Source of the DNA: Cryptomeria japonica
Lineage: Eukaryota; Streptophyta; Pinopsida; Cupressales; Cupressaceae
Assembly: GCF_030272615.1 (NCBI RefSeq)
Contig: NC_081406.1
Location: 472,308,400-472,372,399, forward strand
Length of the DNA stretch: 64,000 nucleotides
Reading direction: 5' to 3'
This document shows, in pieces, positions 1 to 10,503 of this stretch. Each line of letters begins with the position of its first letter. Position 1 is the first letter of the stretch. Both the position numbers and the translations under genes were made by a program. Below the pieces are notes generated by a model. The model did not search any database, was not told where the DNA came from, and saw nothing but the letters and a program-made list of their open reading frames with translations.

Positions 1-382
1 GTAATACCCTCACTGGTAGAGACTTAGATAATTGAAGATTGGCATCAAACCGACAAAAACTAACAGAGAAAATTTTTTTCCAGCTCTGATGGAGGAGAGA
101 TACTTCTCAGGGGGAGTAGTTGGTTGTATGTTCTGCTATTTCTTTTTAATTGCTTTGGCATTTGATGTCAAAGGGGGAGAGAGATCTATGGAAAAACATT
201 CTTGGGAGAGAGATCTATGAGACATTATTCATTGGGGAAGAGATATATACCCTTTGTGTTTTGATTTTGATTTCTAGTATTGATCTATTTCTGGAGATTG
301 TTGGCTTTTGGTTTTTGGCATCTTGCTCTGGCACTTAGATGTTTTTCCATCTAATGTTGCCATCAATGCCAAAGGGGGAGAT
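1..382 (+). mobile_element. 3' end of a Sirevirus-like copia internal region
   Basis: The window opens in the last codons of a copia pol gene. Bases 1-27 read VIPSLVET and then TAG, matching the end of pol in the copia element at 28415 on the minus strand. The following UTR has three GGGGGAG polypurine tracts, near 105-118, 165-180 and 370-382, the last directly abutting an LTR. Repeated AAAGGGGGAG tracts before the 3' LTR are typical of the Sirevirus branch of Ty1/copia. The rest of this element lies left of the window. Confidence 0.8.
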
Positions 383-1482
383 TGTTGGTATTATGGATGT
401 GTTACATTAGTTTTGTCATTGATGTCAACACTTATCCTTCTAGAGATCTACATTGTTAATTTAGCATTATGATTATATTGGTTTACTATTGAACCGACAC
501 ATTGTCTTCACCGACAAGGTCAATGACTTATGCATAATCACCGGTATATGCTCATCAGCAGGTTATATGGTTTATTGGTACTGTTGATGACTTGTTATCA
601 TCTTGAGATCACTTGATTATGTCAAAGACATGGTTTGGATACTTGATTTTGGTGTTTTGGTTATTGGTCTAATTGGGTTGACATATTTGTTGTTATCGAC
701 AAATGGGTCTAGGTTATGGACTGGTATACATTATCTATTCTAGATCAGCACAACACATTTTGGAGATGATTTATTGATTGAATATTGTTGTAAATGTATT
801 GAGCCAACATGATGCATCACATCAAGACTTATTTGTAATTGATTTTATTGTAATATTCTTAGTAAGCCGACCTACACATTTGGTCTTAGGTTTTGTATAT
901 ATGTAAGATCTCATTTGTGAGATGATAGAAAGGATATGGTTATGGTATGGTATTGTAACATGGTATGTGTGAATATTCAAGATCATATGAGCAGATGATA
1001 GAGAAGGTTCAAGGAAGGTTTGAAGGTGTTTGTAAGAGCTTAACCGATACTGAATCCAACATTGGAGATGCAAATTTGAGCAGTACATTATTCTAGGATT
1101 TAACCATCCTATTGTAGTCATTGCGACTCCCATTTGAGCAGTGTGCTCTAGGTGGTTGTCCTTTCTGCATGCGCAAACCCCATTTGTATACACATACTAT
1201 CTGCAGTAGTATCATCTGATTGTGGGTAAGGTTTCCCACCGTGGTTTTTCCCCTTATAGGGTTTCCATGTCAAAATACTTGTGTTATGTGTTGTGGATGT
1301 TGTTTCTCTTTATGTTTCATGCATTAAGTTTCACCGGTATTGATATTAACTGCTAATCTATTAACCGAAAATAATTTTGGTTTACCGTTATTAAGTATCA
1401 AGTTTTATTAAGTTATAATTAGGTTGAAATTCATTGACAACTGATTCACCCTCCCTCTCAATTTCCCTTTTGGTTCCTAACA
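383..1482 (+). repeat. 3' LTR of a copia element
   Basis: The LTR begins TGTTGGTATTATGG directly after the polypurine tract and ends CCTAACA, about 1.1 kb. It aligns through its length with the LTRs at 20502-21569, 26953-28032 and 32631-33716, which lie in the opposite orientation. A TATATATG-type TATA box near 893-901 is followed by a small hairpin (ATCTCA-TTTG-TGAGAT, 908-923), which probably marks the transcription start region. The LTR ends inside the family B element; the 5 bp after it are CATTT, but the matching target duplicate is outside the window. Confidence 0.85.
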
Positions 1483-3823
1483 CATTTATAGGCCCTTTGA
1501 TGCAAAATGAGTCATCATCATCATCATTTTGTTGTTTGATCAATGCCTTTTCCAGTTTAGCAAATTTCTCCTTCTCAATTTTATCTTCCTTTTGTTCTTT
1601 CTTCTTCTCTTTTTTAGAAGTCTGTTCAGCAAATTTTTCTGCAAGTTCCTCTTGAGTAGCCTATGAAACTGGTGGGAGTTGGGGTTTCACTTGTTGATCA
1701 TTTACCAATAGGGGTGGAATATCCACACTTAGTTGAGTTGCCGGTATCTCCACTGTATTAACCTGTGAATCAGTAATTTCAGGTGGCTACATATTTGGTG
1801 CAATGATGTTTCAAGATAGATCTATTGTATCCTGAATATCATCAACAAAAATTATCGGTTGAGAAGTAGTGTCATCCTTCTTCTTGATAGGATAGACAAT
1901 ATCAGCTTGCACTATTTCTTCCTCATCTATTTCTGGTAAATCCATAGTATCTTGCTCATTATCTTGTTGGGACTTAATCAATTTATACATATTCTAAATT
2001 TCCTTTTCTATTTGATGAGTATCAACTTCAACAGGTTGCACCTTCCCACTAAGTAGCTTCAATCTTCTTGACTTAAAAGAAAATTGAGCTTTGTGTTTAT
2101 CAAGCAATGCAATTAACTCATCCTTTGACAAATCAGGAAAATATTGCAAAAACACATTATCAATAATTTCTTTTTCTTTCTTCACAACTTTTTCCCATTT
2201 ATTCAAAAGAATAGTATATAAAGAATCAAAAATATCCTTCTCAAGATCATGAGGTAATTGATTGTAATGACACAAATAGCCGATTACTCTTTGAACAATT
2301 AATTCCTTCAGATCTTCATTAAATGAATGAAAATATTCTTTGACATTATCAAATCTATTACTTCCCAATGTCTTTACCATTCTCTCAAAATTAGTCATAG
2401 GCTTGTAAGACAAAGAATTAATGGGAATAGTCTACTGAGAGGTGGCTTAAACTAGTTTGGACTTCTTGCCAGTTGTCTTTACCTTCTTTGGCTCTTCCAC
2501 ACTATCAATATCATCAGATTTTGCTTGAAGAATCATTTGCCGACCTCTTTTATTTATTGCAGTCTTCTTCTTTATGTATACCTTAGGTGTCAGTTCCTTT
2601 TTATTTTGGACACTTTGTGTCACTCTAGTACTTTTTAACACTGGAGGCATTTTCTCACCCTTCTTATTCTTTCCTTTACCACTGCTAGCTGGAGCACTAC
2701 TAGTTTCATCTTTTGCAGTTTTCTCCTCAATAGTATCTAGTATTTTCTTCTTCTTGTCCATTGGAGATGCCAATAGGTTATTGGCATAACCAATCAATAA
2801 GTCATAATTGACTTCATAGCTCATGTCTTCCATTTCATCTTCTCTTGGTTCAATAGCTTCCATCAGATAGAAATCAATGGTGACTATGAAAATGATGTCT
2901 TTAGCAAAAAAATTCACCACATCCTCAAGTAGCCTTACCCTCATACTCATTTTCTTCTAAAACTCATTGAAATATTTATTCATTGTAGCAAAGAAAGTGT
3001 TCTTAATAGCCTTAATGTTGTTCTTAATCTGAGCGGTTACCGGTAGGTCTTTAGACCATTCAAGATCACCAATTCCCAGTAGGAAATTTTGAAAGTAAAA
3101 GAATAAACCAATCAATACCTGACCAAAATTGAACTTTTGACTATTGTCCTTCTTGATTGAATGTAGATTAAACATCAATTGACTCCCTATGGCCTCGCAA
3201 AGGTCATAATCTTCATTCTCAACAATCATTTTATAGGCAGTATGCACTGCTGTAGATGGTACACTATTCAATCTACTAGAATAGAATATCCGATAGCCTA
3301 TAACCATAGTATCCAGTTTAACCATTGGTTCCTTAATGTTATTAACAGAAAAGGAACGCCCATCAGAGGTTGACGAGGTTAAAGTGGTTATTTTCTCTTT
3401 AGAAATTCTCCTTAGCTTAGGCGCTTCACTGGTTGATCAAAAACCAGTCACAGCTTGAATAGCCTCCTCGGTTATAGTGTGTGTCCTTTCCAAATAAATA
3501 TTCTCACCATGAACACAACTCAGAACAATTTGGATATGTTCCTCTTCAAAATCCTCAATAAAATAAGTTGTCTTATGAAAACCTTTCTCATAAACCCTAA
3601 TATACTCGAGTTGAATCTTTCCGCTCTTATCGCAAAGGGATTTCAACTAAGAATAAATTGACAATGATCCTAAATCTTCAATTTTACAATCAATGTAGCT
3701 AGACAAATCACCTTTTACAATGACACCATCAGGAACTTGAGATAAAGCATTATAAGACACAATTTGTTCCAATTCTACAACCTCCATCGGTTCTGATGTG
3801 ATCATTAACCTATCTACTTGCTT
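1483..3823 (-). pseudogene. ORF2 of the family B element (bulk)
   Basis: From 3823 downwards this continues the ORF2 that starts at 10518. The N-terminal part (3437-3823) has the family pattern IVLSCVHGENIYL then ITEEAIQAVTGF, equivalent to RVHGEFFWLD and ITKEAVKAVIGLP in family A. It continues with a conserved helical stretch (2957-3325, including GYRIFYSSRLNSV), a lysine-rich middle (2447-2950), a helical segment (1994-2413) and an acidic, glutamine- and lysine-rich coiled C-terminus (1483-1990). Several in-frame stops break it. Function is unknown. The N-terminal pattern faintly resembles plant transposon-associated domains of the Transposase_32 or Sirevirus env-like type; that is inference only. 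Confidence 0.6.
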
Positions 3824-3828
3824 AGATG

Positions 3829-4608
3829 TGTTGGAAAATGCACACTCTAATGAGAAATTGTAGGTGATTGTAGGTTTTTTCATTGATGGAAACCTTGCAA
3901 TCATATGATACCGGCACCAGCACTGACGGACAGACTCTACACCGGCACACAGGACACCGACAGTGAAAGGAAGGATATCGACACCTTGGACGACTTCAAT
4001 TTTGTTTAAAATGAATTTTGTAATTAATTGTAAAATCATTGTAAGCCGACATGGAGAGTTGTAATATGACTCATATATGTATGAGATCATTTTGTAATAG
4101 GAAATATGTGGAATAGGATGCGAGATAAGAAGACCTAATATGCGAAATATTGGTTAAGGATTTATGTTGTAGCAGAGCTTAAACCGATACTAAATTTGGC
4201 ATAGCAGATGCTGATCTGAAGCAGTACAAGACATTGGGTTAGTATAATCCATTTTTGTAAGTCAGTGTGACTTCTTCTGTAATTGAGCAGTGAGCTCTAG
4301 GCACTTGGCCTTCCTGCATGTGCAGGCCCCTATTGTAAGAGTAATATTCCCTTATTGGCCAGTAAGCGAATATTGTGGGTCACAAATCCCACCAAGGTTT
4401 TTCTTACACCAGGTTTCCTCGTTAAAATACTGTGTTATGGTGTGCTTCTCATGTGGTTACTGTTATTCTTGTTTACTCCATTATTTCTGGTTTACTGGTA
4501 CACAGTTTTAAAATACTTTTCATGTTTCAAGTCAAGTAAATTTATAAACCAGTTAGATACTGATTCACCCCCCCCCCCCCCTCCTCAGTATCTTTGGGAA
4601 TCCTAACA
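3829..4608 (+). repeat. 5' LTR of copy A1
   Basis: The LTR starts TGTTGG and ends CCTAACA, 780 bp. A run of 14 C at 4568-4581 sits in the position of the shorter G or C runs seen near this end of all LTRs here. The sequence CTCATATATGTATGAG (about 4070-4085) is a short palindrome in a TATA-like context, comparable in position to the hairpin after the TATA box of the copia LTRs. Confidence 0.85.
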
Positions 4609-4610
4609 AT

Positions 4611-4622
4611 TGGTATCAGAGC
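4611..4622 (+). promoter_or_regulatory. Primer-binding site, tRNA-iMet type (A1)
   Basis: TGGTATCAGAGC lies two bases after the 5' LTR. It is the standard plant copia PBS, complementary to the 3' end of initiator methionine tRNA. Confidence 0.9.
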
Positions 4623-4679
4623 TTGGTCCTCTATTTTCAGAAGCCTAATAGCTTGAGGAAGATCTTGTCACTGGTAGAG

Positions 4680-5752
4680 ATGGAAAACTTGAGAAAACAA
4701 TTGGAAACAACTCTTGCAGACTATGATGTAGAAAAAGTGAAGAATATCAGACTTGAAGATGATATAAAGGTTGCTCAGGATATTATTCAAGCACTTCAAG
4801 AGAATTTTACTATTGCAAGGAACAAGAGGAGAGAACTTTGTGAAAAGATGTCAAATGAGGAAAATGAAAATGAAACTCTTAATGATTTGATAAACAAGCT
4901 AAGACAAGAAATCAGTACAACAAAGAATGAGATGCAAGATATGACTATGAGATTTTGTAAAGAAATTGAAGATAGAAAGAAGAATGAAGAAGACTTGGTT
5001 AGAAGACTAAATGATGCTAGAAATGAAACACAAGACTCAGTCATGAAAATGATATGTTGAAGACATATCTTATGCACACACAAAATGACAGAACTAAACT
5101 CATAAGACAGAAAGGAATCTTGGAGAGTGAACTGACTACTGCAAATCAACACAAGGAAAAATTCAAGAAAAATTAAGAAGAACTTGGTGACATGCCAAAG
5201 AATCAGAAACCTAATGGTGATACAAATGGCCCTGGCTTTGAAGCTGGTGAAAGCTCCGGTACTGCAAACAATAATGATCATAGCAAACCGGTAAGACAAC
5301 CTACTGCTTACAAATTTAATGGAAAATGCTTTAATTGTAACAAGTATGGTCATAGAACAAATTAGTGTAGATTTAGAAATTATCAGAATACTAATACACC
5401 CATTGGTCAATGTTCTAAATGCAACAAAGTTCGTCATAATTCAGAGAATTGCAAAATGAATGTAAGATGTTATATTTGTGGAAGATTTGGACACTTATCT
5501 AATCAATGTTGAACACATACCGACATAGGATATGGGAAAGCTATTCAGAAGAACAATGTGACTTGTTATGCCTGTAACAAAATTGGACATATTGCAAAAT
5601 TTTGTAGAAGTAAGGCATCGCCGACAAATAACAAAGGTCCTAGTTTGAAAGGTAAAGAAAAGGTTGAAGAGGTAAAGCAAGAATTCTCAAAACAATGGAT
5701 CAGAAAGTTAGATCTGAATGTTGATGGGAATACTCCTCCACTGGTAGAATAA
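4680..5752 (+). pseudogene. Gag-like ORF1 of A1: coiled coil plus four CCHC zinc knuckles
   Basis: ATG at 4680 gives MENLRKQLE and begins a long charged coiled coil of about 180 residues. The C-terminal third holds four CX2CX4HX4C knuckles: CFNCNKYGHRTN-stop-C, CSKCNKVRHNSENC (Gly to Arg before the His), CYICGRFGHLSNQC and CYACNKIGHIAKFC. The usual copia UBN2 gag domain is missing; the coiled coil takes its place. Such a protein would be expected to oligomerise and bind element RNA. Damage: a frameshift near 5055, a stop at about 5174, a TAG inside knuckle 1 and a TGA after knuckle 3. The A2 copy is intact at those four points, so these are private lesions. Confidence 0.75.
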
Positions 5753-6114
5753 AGCAATACTCCATCGGCAGGAGACTCTTCATCTAACTAAAGAAAAATC
5801 CTTTGGGGGTTTAGCAACAAAATGAAAAACTTGCTATTATTCCCTCGGTTAATGGTGAGAAGTTGAAATTGCTTCTATATCAAAAGATGACTTAAGTTGT
5901 GACTTAACCCTTAAGTTGTGACTTAACCGGTAAGCATTAAATATGGTAGTTGACAAAAATAACATTATAAGCAAGTGTTTTGGCTCCTTTTTCATTCACC
6001 AAGCATTCAAATTCTCGAGAGCGCAAAAATTCCCGAGCGAAGGTATTCTAAGCGAAGAAGTGAAGCAATCCATCAAAGCATTTATCCCTAAGGCAGATTG
6101 AGGTATTTATAGCT
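5753..6114 (+). other. ORF1-ORF2 spacer of A1
   Basis: About 360 bp with no ORF separate the two genes. The part just before ORF2 (about 5966-6114) aligns well with A2 (about 40245-40390), including TTTTTCATTCACC and GGCAGATT followed by TATTTATA. It may hold a promoter or splice acceptor for ORF2, since ORF2 could not be translated efficiently from a full-length transcript behind ORF1. No pol remnant is present, so pol was lost before these copies formed. Confidence 0.5.
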
Positions 6115-9100
6115 ATGGAATCTTCATCCACTCCTAAATTTATTGCAAACCCTACTGTTGTTGAGGTTATTAAGCACCCTAGACCCGTTTTCAAACTGGT
6201 TCCTGAAATTGCAAAGAAAGATGATAGCATAGGTGCATTTTCTCAAATCCGTAAAGGAGTAGTATATGATGAAGACCCTAGGATGTATATACATTATCAT
6301 ATTGATGAATTAGGTAATGATGAGATTAAGAATATGTTTAAAACTATGATTTGTGATGAATCCGGAAATGTCAAACCTGAACATAAGATAGTAGAAACCC
6401 TAGGTTTCACTGAAATTCTTAGTATCCCAGATTTTCCCAAGGATATCATAAGGATTGTGTTAAGTAGAGTACATGGTGAATTTTTCTGGTTAGACTCTAT
6501 TCATAAAATCACAAAAGAAGCAGTAAAAGCTGTAATAGGGTTACCCTCCACCGGTAACAGACCGGACAAAACAAAGAAGGTCTCAAATGACACAGTGATA
6601 AACCTAATTGGTGCAACATTTGATAAAAGATCTCTAAGGGTAAACAATGTGAAGGATATAAATATCAAATTTATTAGTATGATCTTAGGTTATAAGGCTA
6701 CACATGTAAATAGGTTAAATTCAGTTTCTAGACTATGTATCAAGAGTGCCTATGATATGGTCAATGATAATGCAAGAATAGATATATGTGAATGGATTAA
6801 AGATGAGTTGATAGACAATTTGGGAAAGAGTAAAGGAGATAAGAAAGGAACATTCAAATTCAAAAACTTACTTGTTTGTCTGATGTTGTACATAACCAAA
6901 CAAGTACCTGGTATTGGTGCTAGAGATTTTGGCTTTGACATACTGGTAGGAAAACAACTATTAGATCTATTGAACAATATGGGAGAGAACAGGGAGAAAA
7001 ACATAAATGAGCATTTTCAAGCATTGAAGGCTCAAATGAAGACTAGAGTAAGACTATCACAAGCTATTAAAAATAAATCTATTTTGTGATCAAGAAAGAT
7101 GAAATCTGGATGGAGGCAGTTATCCCTAGAACTATTTGGGTAACTCAAATGGGCTATGAAATAGATGACAACATCATAGAAACTTATGCAAAAGCCCTCC
7201 TTGAAGCTCCAAAGGAACTAGAAGAGAAAGTGTTTGGTAGTGCTGAAACAATAGAAAGTACTATTCAATCTAGGAATAGGGTTAAGAAAGTTGAAGCAAC
7301 TGTAAGAAAAGGAACCCGACAGGCAAAGGCAATCAAGGAAGATGTTTTGAGACAAACTGGCATAAGTGAAAGTGAGTTGGAAGCACCTCAACCAGAAACT
7401 CATCTTTCACCAGTTGGAACTTCTTCTGAGAGTGATATACCTGATGTATTTAAAAGGGTTGAAAGGAAAAGAAAACCCTCACCAGTACCTTCTCCTACAC
7501 CAAAAAGGACAAGGCAGAAGCAACAGGCAGTAAGGCCTCCAGCGAAGAAAATGACTCCTAAGAAGAAGAAGGTGAAACAGACTATTGCTCCTCTAGACAA
7601 ACTTCTTAGCAAAATTATAGAGGATGGTAAGCTGAAGAACATCAATAAAATGCACAATACACTATCAGCTAATGATAAGGAAAGCATAGAAAATAGTGTA
7701 ATTCTACACTTAGATATATACAAGAAATTTTTGATACAAATTGTTGATGAAATTCCAAATGACTTGTATAGGAGATTAGAAGCTAGAAGATTAGCCATTG
7801 TTGAACTGGATAAAAAGATTAAGATTGAAAAATTACTAGTAGTGCATCCAGTTAACTCACCTGATGAAATAGACAAATTAATCAATGAGGCTAATCGGAC
7901 AATATTTTCTACTGTTCACCGGTATGTAGCACTAATGGCTAACAGAGTAACTACAGTATCTGAGGAAACAACAGATGGATGGGATATATTCTTTGTGGAA
8001 AGAGAAAAAGAGGAAGAATTACTTAGGCCAAAAACTATCAAAGTATATCAAAAGGACAGAGATAAGGGGAAAGGTAAGGTAGGTGGACCACCAACCCTAA
8101 AAAATAACTGACAATGTGCCCCCACCTCTTTCAGATACTCCACCGGTAGACAGTATTGAAAATCAACTGGTCACTGAGAGTATGGAGACTCTGGTAGAAG
8201 ATACAAACCCTGAATCATAAATTTTGTATACAGTAAATGTAGACACTCAAGAAGTTAACATTGTCGTTGACAGAGAAACCACTGAGGATAAGGAGAAAAA
8301 TGTGACTATTGAGTCACCATCTGCAGATGTTGAGATGAACACAGAAAAACCAGCACAAACAGAGCAACTGATAGAGGATACAACTAAGAAAATGATAGAA
8401 AAAACAGATAAACCATCTGAAGAACCAACTAAAGAGAGTTCAGAGGTACAAACTAAGATTACATCTGAGAAACCGGTAGTCAAAAGCTTAGAGAAACCCT
8501 CTGAGACACAGGTAGAGAAACCAAAACTGATACAGGTTGAAGCACAGGTTCAGACAGACACAGTGCCACTGGCCCAAACTGAAAAGCATAAACCTTTGTT
8601 TGTAGAAATGCAAACACAAACAGACCTACCAGAGGTTGAATCAAGCAAGGTAATAACCACAACCAGTAGCATGGCTATTATAAAGGTTGTTGGACAAACA
8701 TCTGGTATAGCTATGACAGAATTCAGACCTACTAATGTAACAGAGGTCTTGTTGGATTCAATAAAGAAGATCACAGAATGTAATGCACAAGCCTATAAGG
8801 CTATTGATGATACAATACCAATTCTTAAATTGATAGCAACAAAGTGTAGTGTTGAGAATAAATATTCTTTAGGTCAACTAGACACATTGTCTAAGTTCAT
8901 TACCAGCAACCTACTAACTATTGATCAAATAAATGAGAATACATTTAAGGAGAGAATGATAAAAGAAAAAGAGAAATTATTTGAGGATATTGTAAAGGAG
9001 AACAAGGAAGAAATGGGCACCCTTTTACTAGAACTTGGAGAAATAATCTATGACTTCAAGAAACTATACAGGGATACTTGGAAAACGAATGTCCTAACAA

Positions 9101-9528
9101 AGGATCTTGACAAGAAGATTAGCAAAGCTCAAGATAAGAGAAATAATATTGTTGACAATCTGATTAGAACATCAGATTCATTTTTGGAGCTAGAAAAGAA
9201 GATTGCAGAACAGGGAGAGAAAATCAAGAATTTAGAAAATGACAAACAGGGAATAAAGGATAAGGAAAAGGACTTGAAATGCAGACTTAGTCCAAGACTT
9301 GAATACCTTACTTCTTTGAGAAAAGAAATATCTGAAGCTCTGGTTCCCAGACTGAAGACACTGGAAGAGAAAATGAACATACTCACCGGTACAATGCAAA
9401 GAACACAAGAGGCAATAAAAGATAGCAAAACTTTCAGCAATGGTATAAACTTAGTTTTGACATATATCTTTCATATTGTAACCCACCGGTTACAAGAATC
9501 CAGGCAGGACTCCACTGACAGTGAATGA
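6115..9528 (+). pseudogene. ORF2 of A1: large unknown protein, originally about 1,140 codons
   Basis: ATG at 6115 (MESSSTPK) is supported by the family B ORF2, which starts MASSSK. Regions by approximate codon: 1-325, conserved globular domain with RVHGEFFWLD, ITKEAVKAVIGLPSTG and YKATHVNRLNSVSRLCIKSA; 430-520, basic and proline-rich with RKRKPSPVPSPTPKRTRQ and KKMTPKKKKVK, likely nuclear-localising; 520-670, helical; 720-830, acidic with QTQTDLPEV; 850-1138, a conserved core (TEFRPTNVTEVLLDS) followed by a coiled coil. A deletion frameshift near 7080, a frameshift near 8110 and a TAA at about 8218 break it. A2 reads through the 7080 region in a consistent frame except for one stop, so the ancestor was one ORF. 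I do not recognise a known enzyme; a relation to Sirevirus env-like ORFs is possible but unproven. Confidence 0.65.
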
Positions 9529-9548
9529 CAACCTTTGTCATTGATGTC

Positions 9549-9728
9549 AAAGGGGGAGTAGTGGGATGAGAAAAATGGTCAGAAGGAAGGGACTTCATCT
9601 GCTCAGGGGGAGCATACAATTTTGAGCAAATTTTGGAAAGACAATTTTTTGGTAGACTATTTTTAGATATCATTTTGGACACTTTTGATTTTTCTCATGA
9701 GTGTTGCCATCAATGCCAAAGGGGGAGA
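9549..9728 (+). promoter_or_regulatory. Multiple polypurine tracts of A1
   Basis: AAAGGGGGAG occurs at 9549-9558 and directly before the 3' LTR at 9718-9728, with another GGGGGAG near 9605-9612. The sequence GATGTCAAAGGGGGAG also occurs before the copia LTR at 383. Repeated tracts of this form are characteristic of Sireviruses. The one abutting the LTR would prime plus-strand DNA synthesis. Confidence 0.8.
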
Positions 9729-9729
9729 T

Positions 9730-10503
9730 TGTTGGCAAATGCACACTCCAATGAGAAATTGTAGGTGATTGCAGGTTTTGTCATTGATGGCAACCTTGCA
9801 ATGATATGATACCCGCACCGGCACCGACAGACAGACTCTACACCGGCACACAGGACACCGACAATGAAAAGAAGGATACTGACACCTTGGCCGACATCAA
9901 TTTTGTTTAAAATGAATTTTGTAATTAATTGTAAAATCATTGTAAGCCAACATGGAGAGTTGTAATATGACTCATATATGCATGAGATCATTTTGTAATA
10001 AGAAATATGTGGAATAGGATGTGAGATAAGTAGACCTAATATGCGAAATATTGGTTAAGGATTTATGTTGTAGCAGAGCTTAAACCGGTCCTGAATCTGG
10101 CATAGCAGATGCTGATCTGAAGCAGTACAAGACATTGGATTAGTATAATCCATTTTTGTAAGTTAGTGTGACTTCTTTTGTAATTGAGCAGTGAGCTCTA
10201 GGCACTTGGCCTTCCTGCATGTGCAGGCCCCTATTGTAAGAGTATTATTTCATTATTAGCCAGTAAGCCAATATTATGGGTCACAAATCCCACCGAGGTT
10301 TTTCCCAGATTGGGTTTCTTTGTTAAAATACTGTGTTATGGTGTGCTTCTCATGTGGTTACTTTTATTCTTGTTTACTACATTATTTCTGGTTTACCGGT
10401 ACATAGTTTTAATATACTTTTCATGTTTCAAGTCAAGTATATTTATAAACCAGTTAGATATTGATTCACCCTCCCCCTCTTAGTATCTTTGGGAATCCTA
10501 ACA
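9730..10503 (+). repeat. 3' LTR of copy A1
   Basis: TGTTGGCAAATGC to CCTAACA, 774 bp, homologous to 3829-4608 throughout. Its C tract near the 3' end is only a few bases long and interrupted by T, against 14 C in the partner, which shows slippage at this site. The target duplicate AGATG follows at 10504-10508. Confidence 0.85.

Larger units (their letters stand above)
3829..10503 (+). mobile_element. Family A LTR element lacking pol, copy A1 (complete, TSD AGATG)
   Basis: This is a complete insertion of 6,675 bp. LTRs are at 3829-4608 and 9730-10503. Perfect 5-bp target duplicates AGATG lie at 3824-3828 and 10504-10508. A PBS complementary to tRNA-iMet follows the 5' LTR and polypurine tracts precede the 3' LTR. 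The internal region holds only a gag-like ORF1 and a large ORF2, with no protease, integrase, RT or RNase H motif in any frame. It therefore needs another element's enzymes. By eye the LTRs differ at roughly 5-9% of sites, so the insertion is not recent. It landed within the first codons of family B ORF2, in opposite orientation. Confidence 0.85.

Noticed and set aside
3647-4090. Minus-strand ORF running across the A1 LTR boundary
   Set aside because: Only the part below 3829 belongs to family B ORF2; the rest is antisense LTR sequence that happens to be open. A similar LTR-derived open frame occurs at 9710-9991.
4611-4622. Possible tRNA fragment at the PBS sites
   Set aside because: Only the 12-13 bases complementary to the tRNA 3' end are present; there is no cloverleaf, so these are primer-binding sites.
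4796-5437. Long minus-strand ORF of about 213 codons opposite ORF1 of A1
   Set aside because: It is antisense to the coiled-coil and zinc-knuckle coding sequence; its Ser-, Phe- and Ile-rich composition is the expected mirror of Lys/Glu-rich codons.
7400-7885. Minus-strand ORF of about 161 codons opposite ORF2 of A1
   Set aside because: Antisense shadow of the basic and helical part of ORF2; there is no corresponding ORF of equal length in A2.
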